The notes beneath the pieces are model-generated. The model was not told where the DNA came from and made no database searches. It saw only the letters and a list, made by a program, of their open reading frames with translations. Made by a program: the position numbers and the translations under genes. From positions 1-32,641 of the forward strand of contig NZ_SMJW01000077.1 of NCBI RefSeq assembly GCF_004348335.1: 32,641 nucleotides of DNA, written 5' to 3'. The stretch's first letter is position 1; the number at the start of each line of letters is the position of its first letter. This stretch comes from Actinomadura bangladeshensis. Lineage in GTDB: Bacteria > Actinomycetota > Actinomycetes > Streptosporangiales > Streptosporangiaceae. This document shows, in pieces, positions 9,564 to 17,135 of this stretch.

Positions 9564-10547
9564 GTGCTGCCCGAGGTCGCGTCGTGGTCGAGCCGCCGCA
9601 CGAGCAGGGCGGAGGACTGGCCGCCGCGCCTCCTGCTCGAGGCCAAGGGCGACACCCGGATCAGCGTCGTGCTGCCCGCGCGCGACGAGGAGGCCACGGT
9701 CGGCGCGATCGTCGCGGCCGTCCGGACCGACCTGGTCGAGCGGATCCCGCTGGTCGACGAGATCCTCGTGGTCGACTCCCGCTCCGCCGACCGGACCGCC
9801 GCCGTCGCCGCCGCCGCGGGCGCCGAGGTGGTCGCGCAGGACGCCGTCCTGCCCGGCCAGGGCCGCATGTCCGGCAAGGGCGAGGCGCTGTGGAAGTCGC
9901 TGTACGCGACGTCCGGCGACCTGATCGTGTTCGTGGACGCCGACCTGCGCGAGTTCACCTCCTCCTACGTCACCGGGCTGCTCGGCCCGCTGCTGGCCGA
10001 CCCCTCCGTCGGCTACGTCAAAGGCTGCTACGACCGCCCCCTGGTGGACGGCGGCCGCCGCGTCGAGGGCGGCGGCGGCCGGGTCACCGAGCTGGTCGCG
10101 CGCCCGCTGATCAACCTGCACTGGCCGCTGCTCGCCGGCGTCGTCCAGCCGCTCGGCGGCGAGTACGCGGGGCGGCGCGCGCTGCTGGAGCGGCTCCCGT
10201 TCGTCACCGGCTACGGCGTGGAGCTCGGCCTGCTGCTGGACGTCTACCAGGACGCGGGGCTCGACGCGATCGCGCAGGTCGACCTCGGCCGCCGGGTGCA
10301 CGCGCACCAGTCCACCGAGGCGCTCGGGGCGATGTCGGGGCAGATCATGCTGACCGCCTGGTCGCGGCTGGAGCGGCACGGCCGGATGGTCCCGCTCGAG
10401 GCGCCGTCCACCGCGCTCACCCAGTTCCACCGCGCCGCGGGCGGCCACGACGCCCGCACGACCGACGTCGCCGTGGGGGAGCGGCCGCCGATGATCGAGG
10501 TGCCCGGGTACGCCGCCGCCCGCTCCTGCTCGCCGGGGCCCCGGTAG
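9564..10547 (+). CDS. gpgS: Glucosyl-3-phosphoglycerate synthase
   Basis: The 327-aa GT81-family retaining glycosyltransferase should join glucose from UDP-glucose to 3-phosphoglycerate, the first step towards glucosylglycerate or polymethylated glucose lipopolysaccharides. The GT-A fold begins at about residue 30 with ISVVLPARDEEATVG; the metal-binding DAD motif is 125-127 (IVFVDADLREF). Further conserved pieces are LVARPLINLHWP, QPLGGEYAGRR, and RVHAHQ with the metal-ligand His. The GTG at 9564 has GGAGGGAG about 5 nt upstream; a longer frame starts at 9486 but its extension is low-complexity. No mannosyl- or glucosyl-3-phosphoglycerate phosphatase is adjacent. The closely related mannosyl enzyme is the main alternative, though GpgS is usual in actinobacteria. 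Confidence 0.88.
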   Translation: MLPEVASWSSRRTSRAEDWPPRLLLEAKGDTRISVVLPARDEEATVGAIVAAVRTDLVERIPLVDEILVVDSRSADRTAAVAAAAGAEVVAQDAVLPGQGRMSGKGEALWKSLYATSGDLIVFVDADLREFTSSYVTGLLGPLLADPSVGYVKGCYDRPLVDGGRRVEGGGGRVTELVARPLINLHWPLLAGVVQPLGGEYAGRRALLERLPFVTGYGVELGLLLDVYQDAGLDAIAQVDLGRRVHAHQSTEALGAMSGQIMLTAWSRLERHGRMVPLEAPSTALTQFHRAAGGHDARTTDVAVGERPPMIEVPGYAAARSCSPGPR

Positions 10548-10578
10548 CGCCCGCGCGGGCTGTGACTCCGCGCACGGT

Positions 10579-10618
10579 GTTACCCACGGTAACTCTGAAT
10601 GGTGCTACCGTTGGTAAC
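10579..10618 (+). promoter_or_regulatory. Two tandem palindromic operators before an acyl-CoA dehydrogenase
   Basis: GTTACC-CAC-GGTAAC (10579-10593) is a perfect palindrome with a 3-nt centre. GCTACC-GTT-GGTAAC (10604-10618) is a second copy with one mismatch. Their centres are 25 bp apart, about 2.4 helical turns, so dimers would sit on nearly the same DNA face. The second site contains TACCGT (10606-10611), which fits a -10 element. Both lie within 70 bp of the start codon. TetR-family fatty-acid regulators use such sites, but the actual regulator is unknown. Confidence 0.65.
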
Positions 10619-10648
10619 AGCGATATTGGACGAGAGGGTCAATTAATC

Positions 10649-11878
10649 ATGACGAGCACGGAGCAGACGCCGTTCTCCCTGGAGCCCAGCGAGGACGTCC
10701 GTGAGGTCAGGGACTGGGTGCACGAGTTCGCCAAGGACGTGATCCGTCCCGCGGCCGAGGAGTGGGACGAGCGCGAGGAGACGCCCTGGCCGCTGATCCA
10801 GGAGGCGTCCAAGGTCGGTATCTACTCGCTCGACTTCTTCGCCACCCAGTGGCTGGAGCCGACCGGCCTCGGCATCCCGGTGGCGTTCGAGGAGCTGTTC
10901 TGGGGCGATGCGGGCATCGCGCTGTCCATCGTCGGCACCGGCCTCGCCGCCGCGTCCGTCGCGGCCGTCGGCACTCCCGAGCAGACCGCCGAGTGGGTGC
11001 CGCAGATGTTCGGCTCCGCCGACGACATCAAGCTCGGCGCCTTCTGCGCCTCCGAGCCGGACGCCGGCAGCGACGTCGGCTCGATCCGCACCCGCGCCGT
11101 CTTCGACGAGGCCAAGGACGAGTGGGTGCTGAACGGCACCAAGACCTGGGCGACCAACGGCGGCATCGCCGACGTCCACGTGGTGGTGGCCTCGGTGTAC
11201 CCCGAGCTGGGCAGCCGCGGCCAGGCGAGCTTCATCGTCCCGCCGAACACCCCCGGCCTGAAGCAGGGCCAGAAGTTCAAGAAGCACGGCATCCGCGCCT
11301 CCCACACCGCCGAGGTGGTCCTCGACGACGTGCGCGTCCCGTCGCACCTGATCGTCGGCGGCAAGGACAGGTTCGACGAGCGCATCGCGCGCACCCGCGA
11401 GGGCAAGAGCTCCAAGGGCCAGGCCGCGCTGAAGACGTTCGAGACGACCCGCCCGTCGGTCGGCGCGATGGCGCTCGGCGTCGGCCGCGCCGCCTACGAC
11501 TACGCTCTGGAGTACGCGCGCGAGCGCGAGCAGTTCGGCAAGAAGATCGGCGACTTCCAGGCCATCGCCTTCAAGCTCGCCGACATGAAGACCCGCCTGG
11601 ACGCCGCGCGCCTCATGGTGTGGCGCGCCGCGTGGATGGCCCGCACCGGCAAGGACTTCGCCAACGCCGAGGGCTCGATGGCCAAGCTGATGGCCAGCGA
11701 GATGTCGGTGTACGTCACCGAGGAGGCCATCCAGATCCTCGGCGGCAACGGCTACACCCGCGAGTACCCGGTCGAGCGCATGCACCGCGACTCCAAGATA
11801 TTCACGATCTTCGAGGGGACGTCGGAGATCCAGCGCCTCGTCATCGGCCGCACCGTCACCGGCCTGCCCGTCCGCTGA
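10649..11878 (+). CDS. Acyl-CoA dehydrogenase (SCAD/GCD-like)
   Basis: The 409-aa FAD enzyme should form the alpha-beta double bond of an acyl-CoA thioester and pass electrons to electron-transfer flavoprotein. The signature FCASEPDAGSDVGSIRTRA is at about residues 131-149, followed by a central beta domain with LNGTKTWATNGG. The C-terminal helical domain carries the second signature QILGGNGYTREYPVERMHRD. The likely catalytic Glu389 lies in FEGTSEIQR, as in short-chain enzymes. The ATG at 10649 follows GAGAGGG about 11 nt upstream. A 15-20 residue insertion around REGKSSKGQAALKTFETTRP is typical of an actinobacterial subgroup. Two palindromic operators precede it and a strong hairpin follows, so it is probably a single-gene transcript. 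Chain-length specificity cannot be read from the sequence. Confidence 0.93.
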   Translation: MTSTEQTPFSLEPSEDVREVRDWVHEFAKDVIRPAAEEWDEREETPWPLIQEASKVGIYSLDFFATQWLEPTGLGIPVAFEELFWGDAGIALSIVGTGLAAASVAAVGTPEQTAEWVPQMFGSADDIKLGAFCASEPDAGSDVGSIRTRAVFDEAKDEWVLNGTKTWATNGGIADVHVVVASVYPELGSRGQASFIVPPNTPGLKQGQKFKKHGIRASHTAEVVLDDVRVPSHLIVGGKDRFDERIARTREGKSSKGQAALKTFETTRPSVGAMALGVGRAAYDYALEYAREREQFGKKIGDFQAIAFKLADMKTRLDAARLMVWRAAWMARTGKDFANAEGSMAKLMASEMSVYVTEEAIQILGGNGYTREYPVERMHRDSKIFTIFEGTSEIQRLVIGRTVTGLPVR

Positions 11879-11886
11879 CGTCCCGG

Positions 11887-11922
11887 CGCGGGCGGGTGGC
11901 CGACGGCGGCCACCCGCCCGCG
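11887..11922 (+). terminator. Hairpin terminator after the acyl-CoA dehydrogenase
   Basis: A 15-bp perfect stem (11887-11901 with 11908-11922, arm CGCGGGCGGGTGGCC) closes a 6-nt loop. It begins 8 nt after the stop codon. There is no T-run. Confidence 0.85.
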
Positions 11923-11979
11923 GGGGCCCGGAGTCGCCGACGCGGGGCCGATTCCGGGCCGCGGGGCACTCGGCCCATG

Positions 11980-12017
11980 GATGCCGGGCGCTGTCAAGAC
12001 GAAGACCGCCCGGCATC
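11980..12017. terminator. Second hairpin upstream of the M36 protease
   Basis: GATGCCGGGCG (11980-11990) pairs perfectly with CGCCCGGCATC (12007-12017) around a 16-nt loop. It follows the first terminator by 58 nt and may be a back-up terminator or an operator-like inverted repeat upstream of the protease promoter. Its function is not resolved. Confidence 0.5.
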
Positions 12018-12070
12018 TGCATGTCCGAAACGTTGTAACTCGCCCTAGTTGTACTTCTGGTGCGCTGCTT

Positions 12071-12111
12071 GTCTCAGGTTCGGCCGGTTGATCATCCGGC
12101 CGAACCGAGAC
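12071..12111 (+). promoter_or_regulatory. Long hairpin in the leader of the M36 protease gene
   Basis: GTCTC (12071-12075), one unpaired A, and GGTTCGGCCGG (12077-12087) pair with CCGGCCGAACC (12096-12106) and GAGAC (12107-12111). This gives a 16-bp stem with a single bulge and the loop TTGATCAT. It ends 28 nt before the start codon and so would lie in the 5' untranslated RNA. It could act as attenuator, mRNA stabiliser or protein-binding site. No T-run follows. Confidence 0.6.
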
Positions 12112-12139
12112 CGGGCCATCCGCCCGCCTCCAGGAGGCA

Positions 12140-15037
12140 ATGGTGCCCAGGACACGCTGGATCACCCTGACCGCGCTGGCGGCCACGGGAACGCTCCTCA
12201 CAGCCGGCCTCGCGGTCCCCGGACGGGCCGCACCCCCGCCCCCGCGCTCCCAGCCGCCCGGCGATCGTCCGGAACTGCCCGACAAGGACGCCCGGACCGG
12301 CCGGCTGGCTCCCACCGGCCGGCAGGAGGGCGCCGCCCGCGGCGTGACCGTGCGGTGGAACAAGCTCGGCACGCCCGCGACGGTGATCGGCGCCGAACCC
12401 CTCGCGGGCGGACTGCCCGGCGATCCGGAGAAGGCCGCGCGCGCCTACCTCGCCGGCCACCGGGACCTGTTCGGCCTGGACGCCGCCGCCGTGGGCGCCC
12501 TGGAGAAGGTCGCGGTCAACCCCATCGGCAAGGGCGCCGCGGTGCTGCTGCGCCAGCGCTTCGGCGACCTGCCCGCCGGCTACGACGGCCTCGTCGCGGT
12601 CGGCGTCAGCGAGGGCGAGGTCGTCTCGGTCACCTCCACCCTCGCCCGTGACGGCGCGGCGCCCGCACCGGCCACGCTCTCCCAGGAGGACGCGGTGGCC
12701 GCGGCCGGACGGGACGCGGGCATCACCGTCTCGGACGGCACGACGCGGAAGGCGCGGCTCGTGGCCGTCCCCACCGCGCAGGGCGTCCGCAGCGCCTACC
12801 AGGTCACGCTGATCGACGGGGCCGGGAGCGAGCCGAAGGCCGTCACGTCCTACGTGGACGCGCGCACCGGGTCGGTGCTGGTGCGGGAGAACCTCGTCGA
12901 CCACGACAGCGACAATCCGCGCTGGGCGGTGTTCCCGGCGACCCCGTCCGGCGACTACTCCTCCCGCGACACCCGGCGGACGTGGTGCTTCGCCCCCGCG
13001 CGGGGCTGCGAGAACACCGTCGGCGGTGACCCGTCCTCGGGACGGCCGTGGGACGTCGACCCGGCGACCGGCGCCTCCACCATGACCAGCCTCGGCAATT
13101 CGGCGCACACCTACGAGAACCGTGCGAACGGCGACCCGTTCTCCGTCGGCACCCGCACCAGCGCGCCCAAGGCGGACCGGAACTACGCCTACCGCTGGGC
13201 GAACCAGTGGTACGAGAGCAAGTGCGACCCGGCGTCGATGGACAGCCCGCAGGAGGCCGACGTCGAGGCGGCCATCTCCAACCTGTTCGTCCAGCACAAC
13301 CGCATGCACGACTGGTCCTACCGGCTCGGCTTCACCGAGTCGGCGTGGAACATGCAGGCCGACAACGGCGGCCGCGGCGGGCTCGGCGGCGACCCCGAGC
13401 AGGGCAACGCGCAGGCCGGGGCGAGGATCGCCAGCGTCCGCGACAACGCCAACCAGATCACCCCGCCCGACGGCACGCCCGCCATCAGCAACATGTACCT
13501 GTGGCAGCCGGTCGCGGGCGCGTTCTACCCGCCGTGCGTCGACGGCGACTTCGACATGAGCGTCATCGGGCACGAGTACTCGCACGCCATATCCGGCCGC
13601 ATGATCGCCGGGCCGGACGCCGGGTGGAGCGGGCCGCAGGCCGGGGCCATGAACGAGAGCACCTCCGACCTGTTCGCGATGGAGTACCTCAACGAGTACG
13701 GGTTCCGCGCCCCCGGCCGGACGCCGTACGTCACCGGCGCCTACGTCACCGGTGAGCCGAAGTCCGGGATCCGCAACTACGACATGAGCCGGAGCCCGCT
13801 GAACTACAGCGACCTCGGGTACGACCTGGTCGGCACGCAGGTCCACGCCGACGGCGAGATCTGGACCGCCACCCAGTTCGACGTCCGGCAGGCGTTCGTG
13901 GAGCGGTACGGCGCGGGGAGCGCGTCCCTGCAGCGCAGGTGCGCGGACGGGAAGGTGCCGGTCGACAAGTGCCCCGGCAACCGGCGCTGGGCGCAGCTGT
14001 CGTTCGACGCGCTGCTGCTCATGGCGTCCGGGGCGGTCAGCTACGTCGACCACCGCAACGCCCTGCTCGCCGCCGACACCATCCGCTTCGGCGGCCGGGA
14101 CCACGCCATGATGTGGAAGGTCTTCGCCCAGCACGGCCTGGGGGAGGACGCTGCCAGCAGCGGGCCCGCCGACGCCGACGCGCGGCCGAGCTTCGCGTCC
14201 CCGATGTCGCGCGACGCCCGCGTGACCCTGAAGCCGGCCGGTGCCGCGAAGGGCGGCAAGGTGCGGCTCTACGCCGGCGACTACGAGGCCCGGGCCGTCC
14301 CGGTGGCCGACACCGACCCGGCGACCCCGCTCGGCGACACGGTCGCGATGACGCCCGGCCGCTACTCCTTCGTCGCGGTCGGCGAGGGGTTCGGGCACAA
14401 GCGGTTCACCGCGACGATCGGCTCGCACGCACGGACGCTGGCGGTCGCGATGTCCCGCAACGAGGCGGCGGCCGCCAACGGCGCGACCGCAACGGGCGAC
14501 GGAGCGTCCCAGCCGGCGCTGCTGGACGAGACCGAGGCGACCAACTGGCAGTCGGTACAGGCCCCGGTGGCCGGTCGCCAGGTGACCGTCGACCTGGCGG
14601 GCGACCGCCCGGTCAGGGTCGGCCGGGTGCAGGTGAGCGCGATGCTGCGGCCGTCGGCGGCCGGCGACCCGGAGGGCGCGGGCTCGGCGCAGAACCGGTT
14701 CACGGCGCTGCGCGCGTTCCGGCTGCTGGCCTGCGACGCCACCAGGGCCGACTGCTCGCGGGACGCCGGGTACCGCACCGTCTACACCAGCCGGCCCGAC
14801 GCCTTCCCGGCGGACCGGCCGCGCCCGACGGCGCCCGACCTGATCCTGCGGTCGTTCGGCCTGCGGGACGTCACGGCGACCCACCTGCGGCTGCAGGTGG
14901 TCTCCAGCCAGTGCACCGGCGCGCCGGAGTACGCGGGCGAGCAGGACGACGACCCGCGCTCGGCCACCGACTGCGGCACCGCGAGCCCGCTGGCCGGCGT
15001 CGTCCGGGCGGCCGAGCTCCAGGCGTTCGCCAGGTAG
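12140..15037 (+). CDS. Secreted M36 (fungalysin-type) metalloprotease
   Basis: The 965-aa preproenzyme is a secreted zinc endopeptidase. A signal peptide covers residues 1-30 (PRTRW, then a hydrophobic core, cleavage near GRAA). A propeptide with an FTP-like fold follows (about 60-230, including AARAYLAGHRDLFGLDA). The catalytic domain has HEYSH at 478-482 and Glu506 in GAMNESTSDLF as third zinc ligand, the M36 pattern; NLFVQHNRMHDWSYRLGF is also typical. Beyond about 690 lies an accessory beta-rich region, and residues about 790-960 resemble a discoidin/F5-8C-type domain (ATNWQSVQ), perhaps for substrate binding. The Shine-Dalgarno AGGAGG (12133-12138) is only one base from the ATG at 12140; the GTG at 12143 is better spaced and may be the true start. 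Expression may be affected by the leader hairpin at 12071-12111. Confidence 0.88.
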   Translation: MVPRTRWITLTALAATGTLLTAGLAVPGRAAPPPPRSQPPGDRPELPDKDARTGRLAPTGRQEGAARGVTVRWNKLGTPATVIGAEPLAGGLPGDPEKAARAYLAGHRDLFGLDAAAVGALEKVAVNPIGKGAAVLLRQRFGDLPAGYDGLVAVGVSEGEVVSVTSTLARDGAAPAPATLSQEDAVAAAGRDAGITVSDGTTRKARLVAVPTAQGVRSAYQVTLIDGAGSEPKAVTSYVDARTGSVLVRENLVDHDSDNPRWAVFPATPSGDYSSRDTRRTWCFAPARGCENTVGGDPSSGRPWDVDPATGASTMTSLGNSAHTYENRANGDPFSVGTRTSAPKADRNYAYRWANQWYESKCDPASMDSPQEADVEAAISNLFVQHNRMHDWSYRLGFTESAWNMQADNGGRGGLGGDPEQGNAQAGARIASVRDNANQITPPDGTPAISNMYLWQPVAGAFYPPCVDGDFDMSVIGHEYSHAISGRMIAGPDAGWSGPQAGAMNESTSDLFAMEYLNEYGFRAPGRTPYVTGAYVTGEPKSGIRNYDMSRSPLNYSDLGYDLVGTQVHADGEIWTATQFDVRQAFVERYGAGSASLQRRCADGKVPVDKCPGNRRWAQLSFDALLLMASGAVSYVDHRNALLAADTIRFGGRDHAMMWKVFAQHGLGEDAASSGPADADARPSFASPMSRDARVTLKPAGAAKGGKVRLYAGDYEARAVPVADTDPATPLGDTVAMTPGRYSFVAVGEGFGHKRFTATIGSHARTLAVAMSRNEAAAANGATATGDGASQPALLDETEATNWQSVQAPVAGRQVTVDLAGDRPVRVGRVQVSAMLRPSAAGDPEGAGSAQNRFTALRAFRLLACDATRADCSRDAGYRTVYTSRPDAFPADRPRPTAPDLILRSFGLRDVTATHLRLQVVSSQCTGAPEYAGEQDDDPRSATDCGTASPLAGVVRAAELQAFAR

Positions 15038-15063
15038 CCGTGCGCCGCCCGGGCAGGGCGGTG

Positions 15064-15092
15064 TTGTCGCGGGGTAACACCCCCGATACCGT
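15064..15092 (+). promoter_or_regulatory. Leaderless promoter and operator of the TetR gene
   Basis: TTGTCG (15064-15069) and TACCGT (15087-15092) are separated by 17 bp and fit a vegetative promoter. The -10 ends 6 nt before the ATG, so the transcript is probably leaderless. Within the promoter, GGTA (15073-15076) and TACC (15087-15090) make an inverted repeat with a 10-nt spacer that overlaps the -10, a plausible autorepression site. Confidence 0.6.
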
Positions 15093-15098
15093 TCTGTC

Positions 15099-15755
15099 AT
15101 GACGAACACGGCGGGCAGGCCGGGGTCCGGACCGCGCCGCGACCCCGGCCGTCGCCGTGCCCTGCTGGAGGCCGCCGACCGGGTCATCCAGCGGGAGGGC
15201 CCGGAGGCGTCCATGGCCGCGATCGCCGCCGAGGCGGAGATCAGCAAGCCGATCCTGTACCGCCACTTCGGCGACAAGAGCGGCCTCTACCAGGCCCTCG
15301 CCGAGCGGCACACGCGCAAGCTGATCGAGGGCATCCGGGAGGAGTTCTCCCGCGGCGACGAGCCGGTCCGCGACCGCACCCGCTCCACCATCGACACCTA
15401 CCTGGCGACGATCTCCAAGAACCTCAACCTGTACCGGTTCCTGATGCACCGGGCGAGCGCCGAGGACACGGCCACGCACAGCGCGATGAGCACGATGATC
15501 CGCGACGTGAGCCGGGAACTGGCCGAGGTGATGATCGCCGAGGGCGAGATGGCGGACCGCACCCGCGCCTACGTGTGGGGCCACGCGATCGTCGGCATGG
15601 TGCAGACCGCCGGCGACTGGTGGCTCGACCACGCGGCGGAGGTGCCGCGCGAGGCCGTCGTGGACGGGCTCGTCGACCTGGTCCTCGGGGGGCTGCCGGC
15701 CGCCGCGTCCGGCCTGCGCGGACCGCGGCCGCCCGGCGGCCCGGCCGCCGGCTGA
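15099..15755 (+). CDS. TetR family transcriptional regulator
   Basis: The 218-aa protein has an N-terminal TetR DNA-binding domain at about residues 18-65: ALLEAADRVIQREGPEASMA, then EAEISKPILYRHFGDKSGLY. A helical ligand-binding domain of about 130 residues follows, and a Pro/Gly-rich tail ends the protein. The ligand is unknown. Close relatives in actinomycetes sit beside acyl-CoA dehydrogenase or lipid genes. It is convergent with an acyl-CoA dehydrogenase (15777-16970) and shares a terminator hairpin with it. It may bind the inverted repeat in its own promoter. Whether it also controls the neighbouring lipid genes is open. Confidence 0.92.
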   Translation: MTNTAGRPGSGPRRDPGRRRALLEAADRVIQREGPEASMAAIAAEAEISKPILYRHFGDKSGLYQALAERHTRKLIEGIREEFSRGDEPVRDRTRSTIDTYLATISKNLNLYRFLMHRASAEDTATHSAMSTMIRDVSRELAEVMIAEGEMADRTRAYVWGHAIVGMVQTAGDWWLDHAAEVPREAVVDGLVDLVLGGLPAAASGLRGPRPPGGPAAG

Positions 15756-15770
15756 GCGGGCGGCCGGGCC
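15738..15770. terminator. Bidirectional hairpin between tetR and acyl-CoA dehydrogenase
   Basis: GGCCCGGCCGCC (15738-15749) pairs perfectly with 15759-15770; the loop holds the tetR stop codon. It lies between two convergent genes only 21 nt apart and can serve both strands. Confidence 0.75.
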
Positions 15771-15776
15771 CGGGGG

Positions 15777-16970
15777 TCAGCGCAGGCCGAACTCCCAGTT
15801 GCGGCCCTCGCCGTACTCCTTGAGGATGCGCCGGGCGGTCGTGGTCACGTGCACCTCGTCCGGGCCGTCGAAGATGCGGCCCGCGCGGGCGTGCCGGTAC
15901 ATGTCGCCGAGCGGCGTGTCGTCGGTGAGGCCCTCGGCGCCGTGCACCTGGATCGCCCGGTCGATGACGTTGTGCAGCATCCGCGCCGCCACCACCTTGA
16001 TGACGCCGATCTCCACTCTCGCCTGGTCACCGGAGTCGATCTTGTGCGCGGCCTGGAGGGTGAGCAGCCGGGACGCCTGGATCTCGGCGTAGGAGTCGAA
16101 CACGTGCTGCTGGAGCAGCTGCTTCTTGTGCAGCGGCTCGCCGAACGCCGTCCGGTCGTGCATCCGGGCGCACATCAGGTCGAACGCCCGCTGCGCCTGC
16201 CCGAGGAAGCGCATGCAGTGGAAGATGCGGCCGGGGCCGAGCCGCTCCTGCGCGATGACGAACCCGTGCCCGCGCGGCCCGAGCAGGTTCTCCTCGGGTA
16301 CGCGCACCTCGTCGTACAGCACCTCGCAGTGCCCGCCGTCCAGGCCGAGGACGGGGGTGTCGCGGACGATCGTGTACCCCGGCGTGTCCGTCGGCACGAG
16401 GATCATGCTGAACGACAGGTACGGGGAGGTGCCCTCGGGCTCCGTCCGGCACATCACCGTCGTGTACGCGGCCGAGTCGGCGAGGGTCGTGAACCATTTG
16501 CGGCCCCGGATCACCCACTCGCCGTCCTCCAGCGTCGCGGTGGTGGCCAGCTGCGTCGGGTCGGAGCTGGAGATGCCCGGCTCGGTCATCGCGAAGCTCG
16601 GGTTGATCTCGGCCTGCACCAGCGGCCCGAGGAACCGCTCGCGCTGCGCGGCGCTGGCGTAGCGGTGCAGCATGAGCGAGTCCTGGAGCGTGTAAGTGCC
16701 GAGCGCGACCTGGCCGAACTCGCTGCGCCCCTGGACCTCGTTGACGTAGACGTAGTCGAGGAACGGCAGGCCGCCGCCGCCCAGCTCCGCCGGGTGGCCG
16801 AGCGCCCACAGGCCCTCGGCCCTGGCGTCGCGCCGCAGGTCCGCCAGCAGCGCGGCCGCCTCCTGCCCGCCCGCGCGCAGCACCGGCTCGGCGGGCTCGA
16901 CGCGCTCGGTCATGAAGGCGTGGACGGCGTCGCGCACCGGGCGCACGGACGCGGGCACTTCGAAGCTCAT
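15777..16970 (-). CDS. Acyl-CoA dehydrogenase, ACAD10/11-like
   Basis: The 397-aa FAD enzyme belongs to the acyl-CoA dehydrogenase superfamily. The FAD-contacting signature is SFAMTEPGISSSDPTQLATT at about residues 130-149, followed by a middle domain (VIRGRKWFTT). The C-terminal helical domain has IQVHGAEGLTDDTPLGDMYR. At the catalytic-base place the usual FEGTSE is IFDGPDEVH, with Asp where short-chain enzymes have Glu; this is typical of the ACAD10/11-like branch, whose bacterial members act on long-chain or hydroxylated acyl-CoA substrates. The ATG at 16970 has GGGAGGGATC directly upstream. A palindrome (16989-17001) in the promoter region suggests repression by a TetR-type protein. It is convergent with tetR. 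Confidence 0.92.
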   Translation of the reverse strand: MSFEVPASVRPVRDAVHAFMTERVEPAEPVLRAGGQEAAALLADLRRDARAEGLWALGHPAELGGGGLPFLDYVYVNEVQGRSEFGQVALGTYTLQDSLMLHRYASAAQRERFLGPLVQAEINPSFAMTEPGISSSDPTQLATTATLEDGEWVIRGRKWFTTLADSAAYTTVMCRTEPEGTSPYLSFSMILVPTDTPGYTIVRDTPVLGLDGGHCEVLYDEVRVPEENLLGPRGHGFVIAQERLGPGRIFHCMRFLGQAQRAFDLMCARMHDRTAFGEPLHKKQLLQQHVFDSYAEIQASRLLTLQAAHKIDSGDQARVEIGVIKVVAARMLHNVIDRAIQVHGAEGLTDDTPLGDMYRHARAGRIFDGPDEVHVTTTARRILKEYGEGRNWEFGLR

Positions 16971-16988
16971 GATCCCTCCCGGGTGACT

Positions 16989-17001
16989 AGAATCGCATTC
17001 T
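16989..17001. promoter_or_regulatory. Palindromic operator before the second acyl-CoA dehydrogenase
   Basis: AGAAT-CGC-ATTCT is a perfect 13-bp palindrome centred 25 bp upstream of the start codon on the minus strand. With the adjoining TAG it reads TAGAATCGCATTCTG, the size and shape of a TetR-family site. It would overlap the core promoter. Confidence 0.55.
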
Positions 17002-17045
17002 GTCGCGGAACGGGGCGGATGCGAAGAGGGGCGCGGCCGCGGGGC

Positions 17046-17122
17046 GCCGCCGGCCCGCGGAACGGCCCGCGGAACGGCCCGCGGCGGGCGCTCGGAAGGC
17101 GCCGCCGCGGGCCGCCGGGGTG
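17046..17122 (-). terminator. GC-rich repeat and imperfect hairpin after the symporter gene
   Basis: The 12-bp unit GGCCCGCGGAAC is tandemly repeated (17052-17063 and 17064-17075), with a third partial copy (17076-17084). The left part (about 17046-17060) is nearly complementary to 17109-17122, so an imperfect large hairpin can form 14 nt beyond the symporter stop. Probably a terminator; the repeat may be incidental. Confidence 0.4.
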
Positions 17123-17135
17123 GGACCGGAGCGGG

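Noticed and set aside
9584..10648. Long in-frame extension upstream of the first acyl-CoA dehydrogenase
   Set aside because: It overlaps gpgS in another frame and is Arg/Pro/Gly low-complexity; the ATG at 10649 matches family N-termini and lies behind the operators.
12092..15277. A 1061-codon minus-strand open frame opposite the M36 protease
   Set aside because: It is antisense to a gene with clear signal peptide, HEYSH motif and codon bias. Long antisense frames are expected at this GC content, and its product has no recognisable domain.
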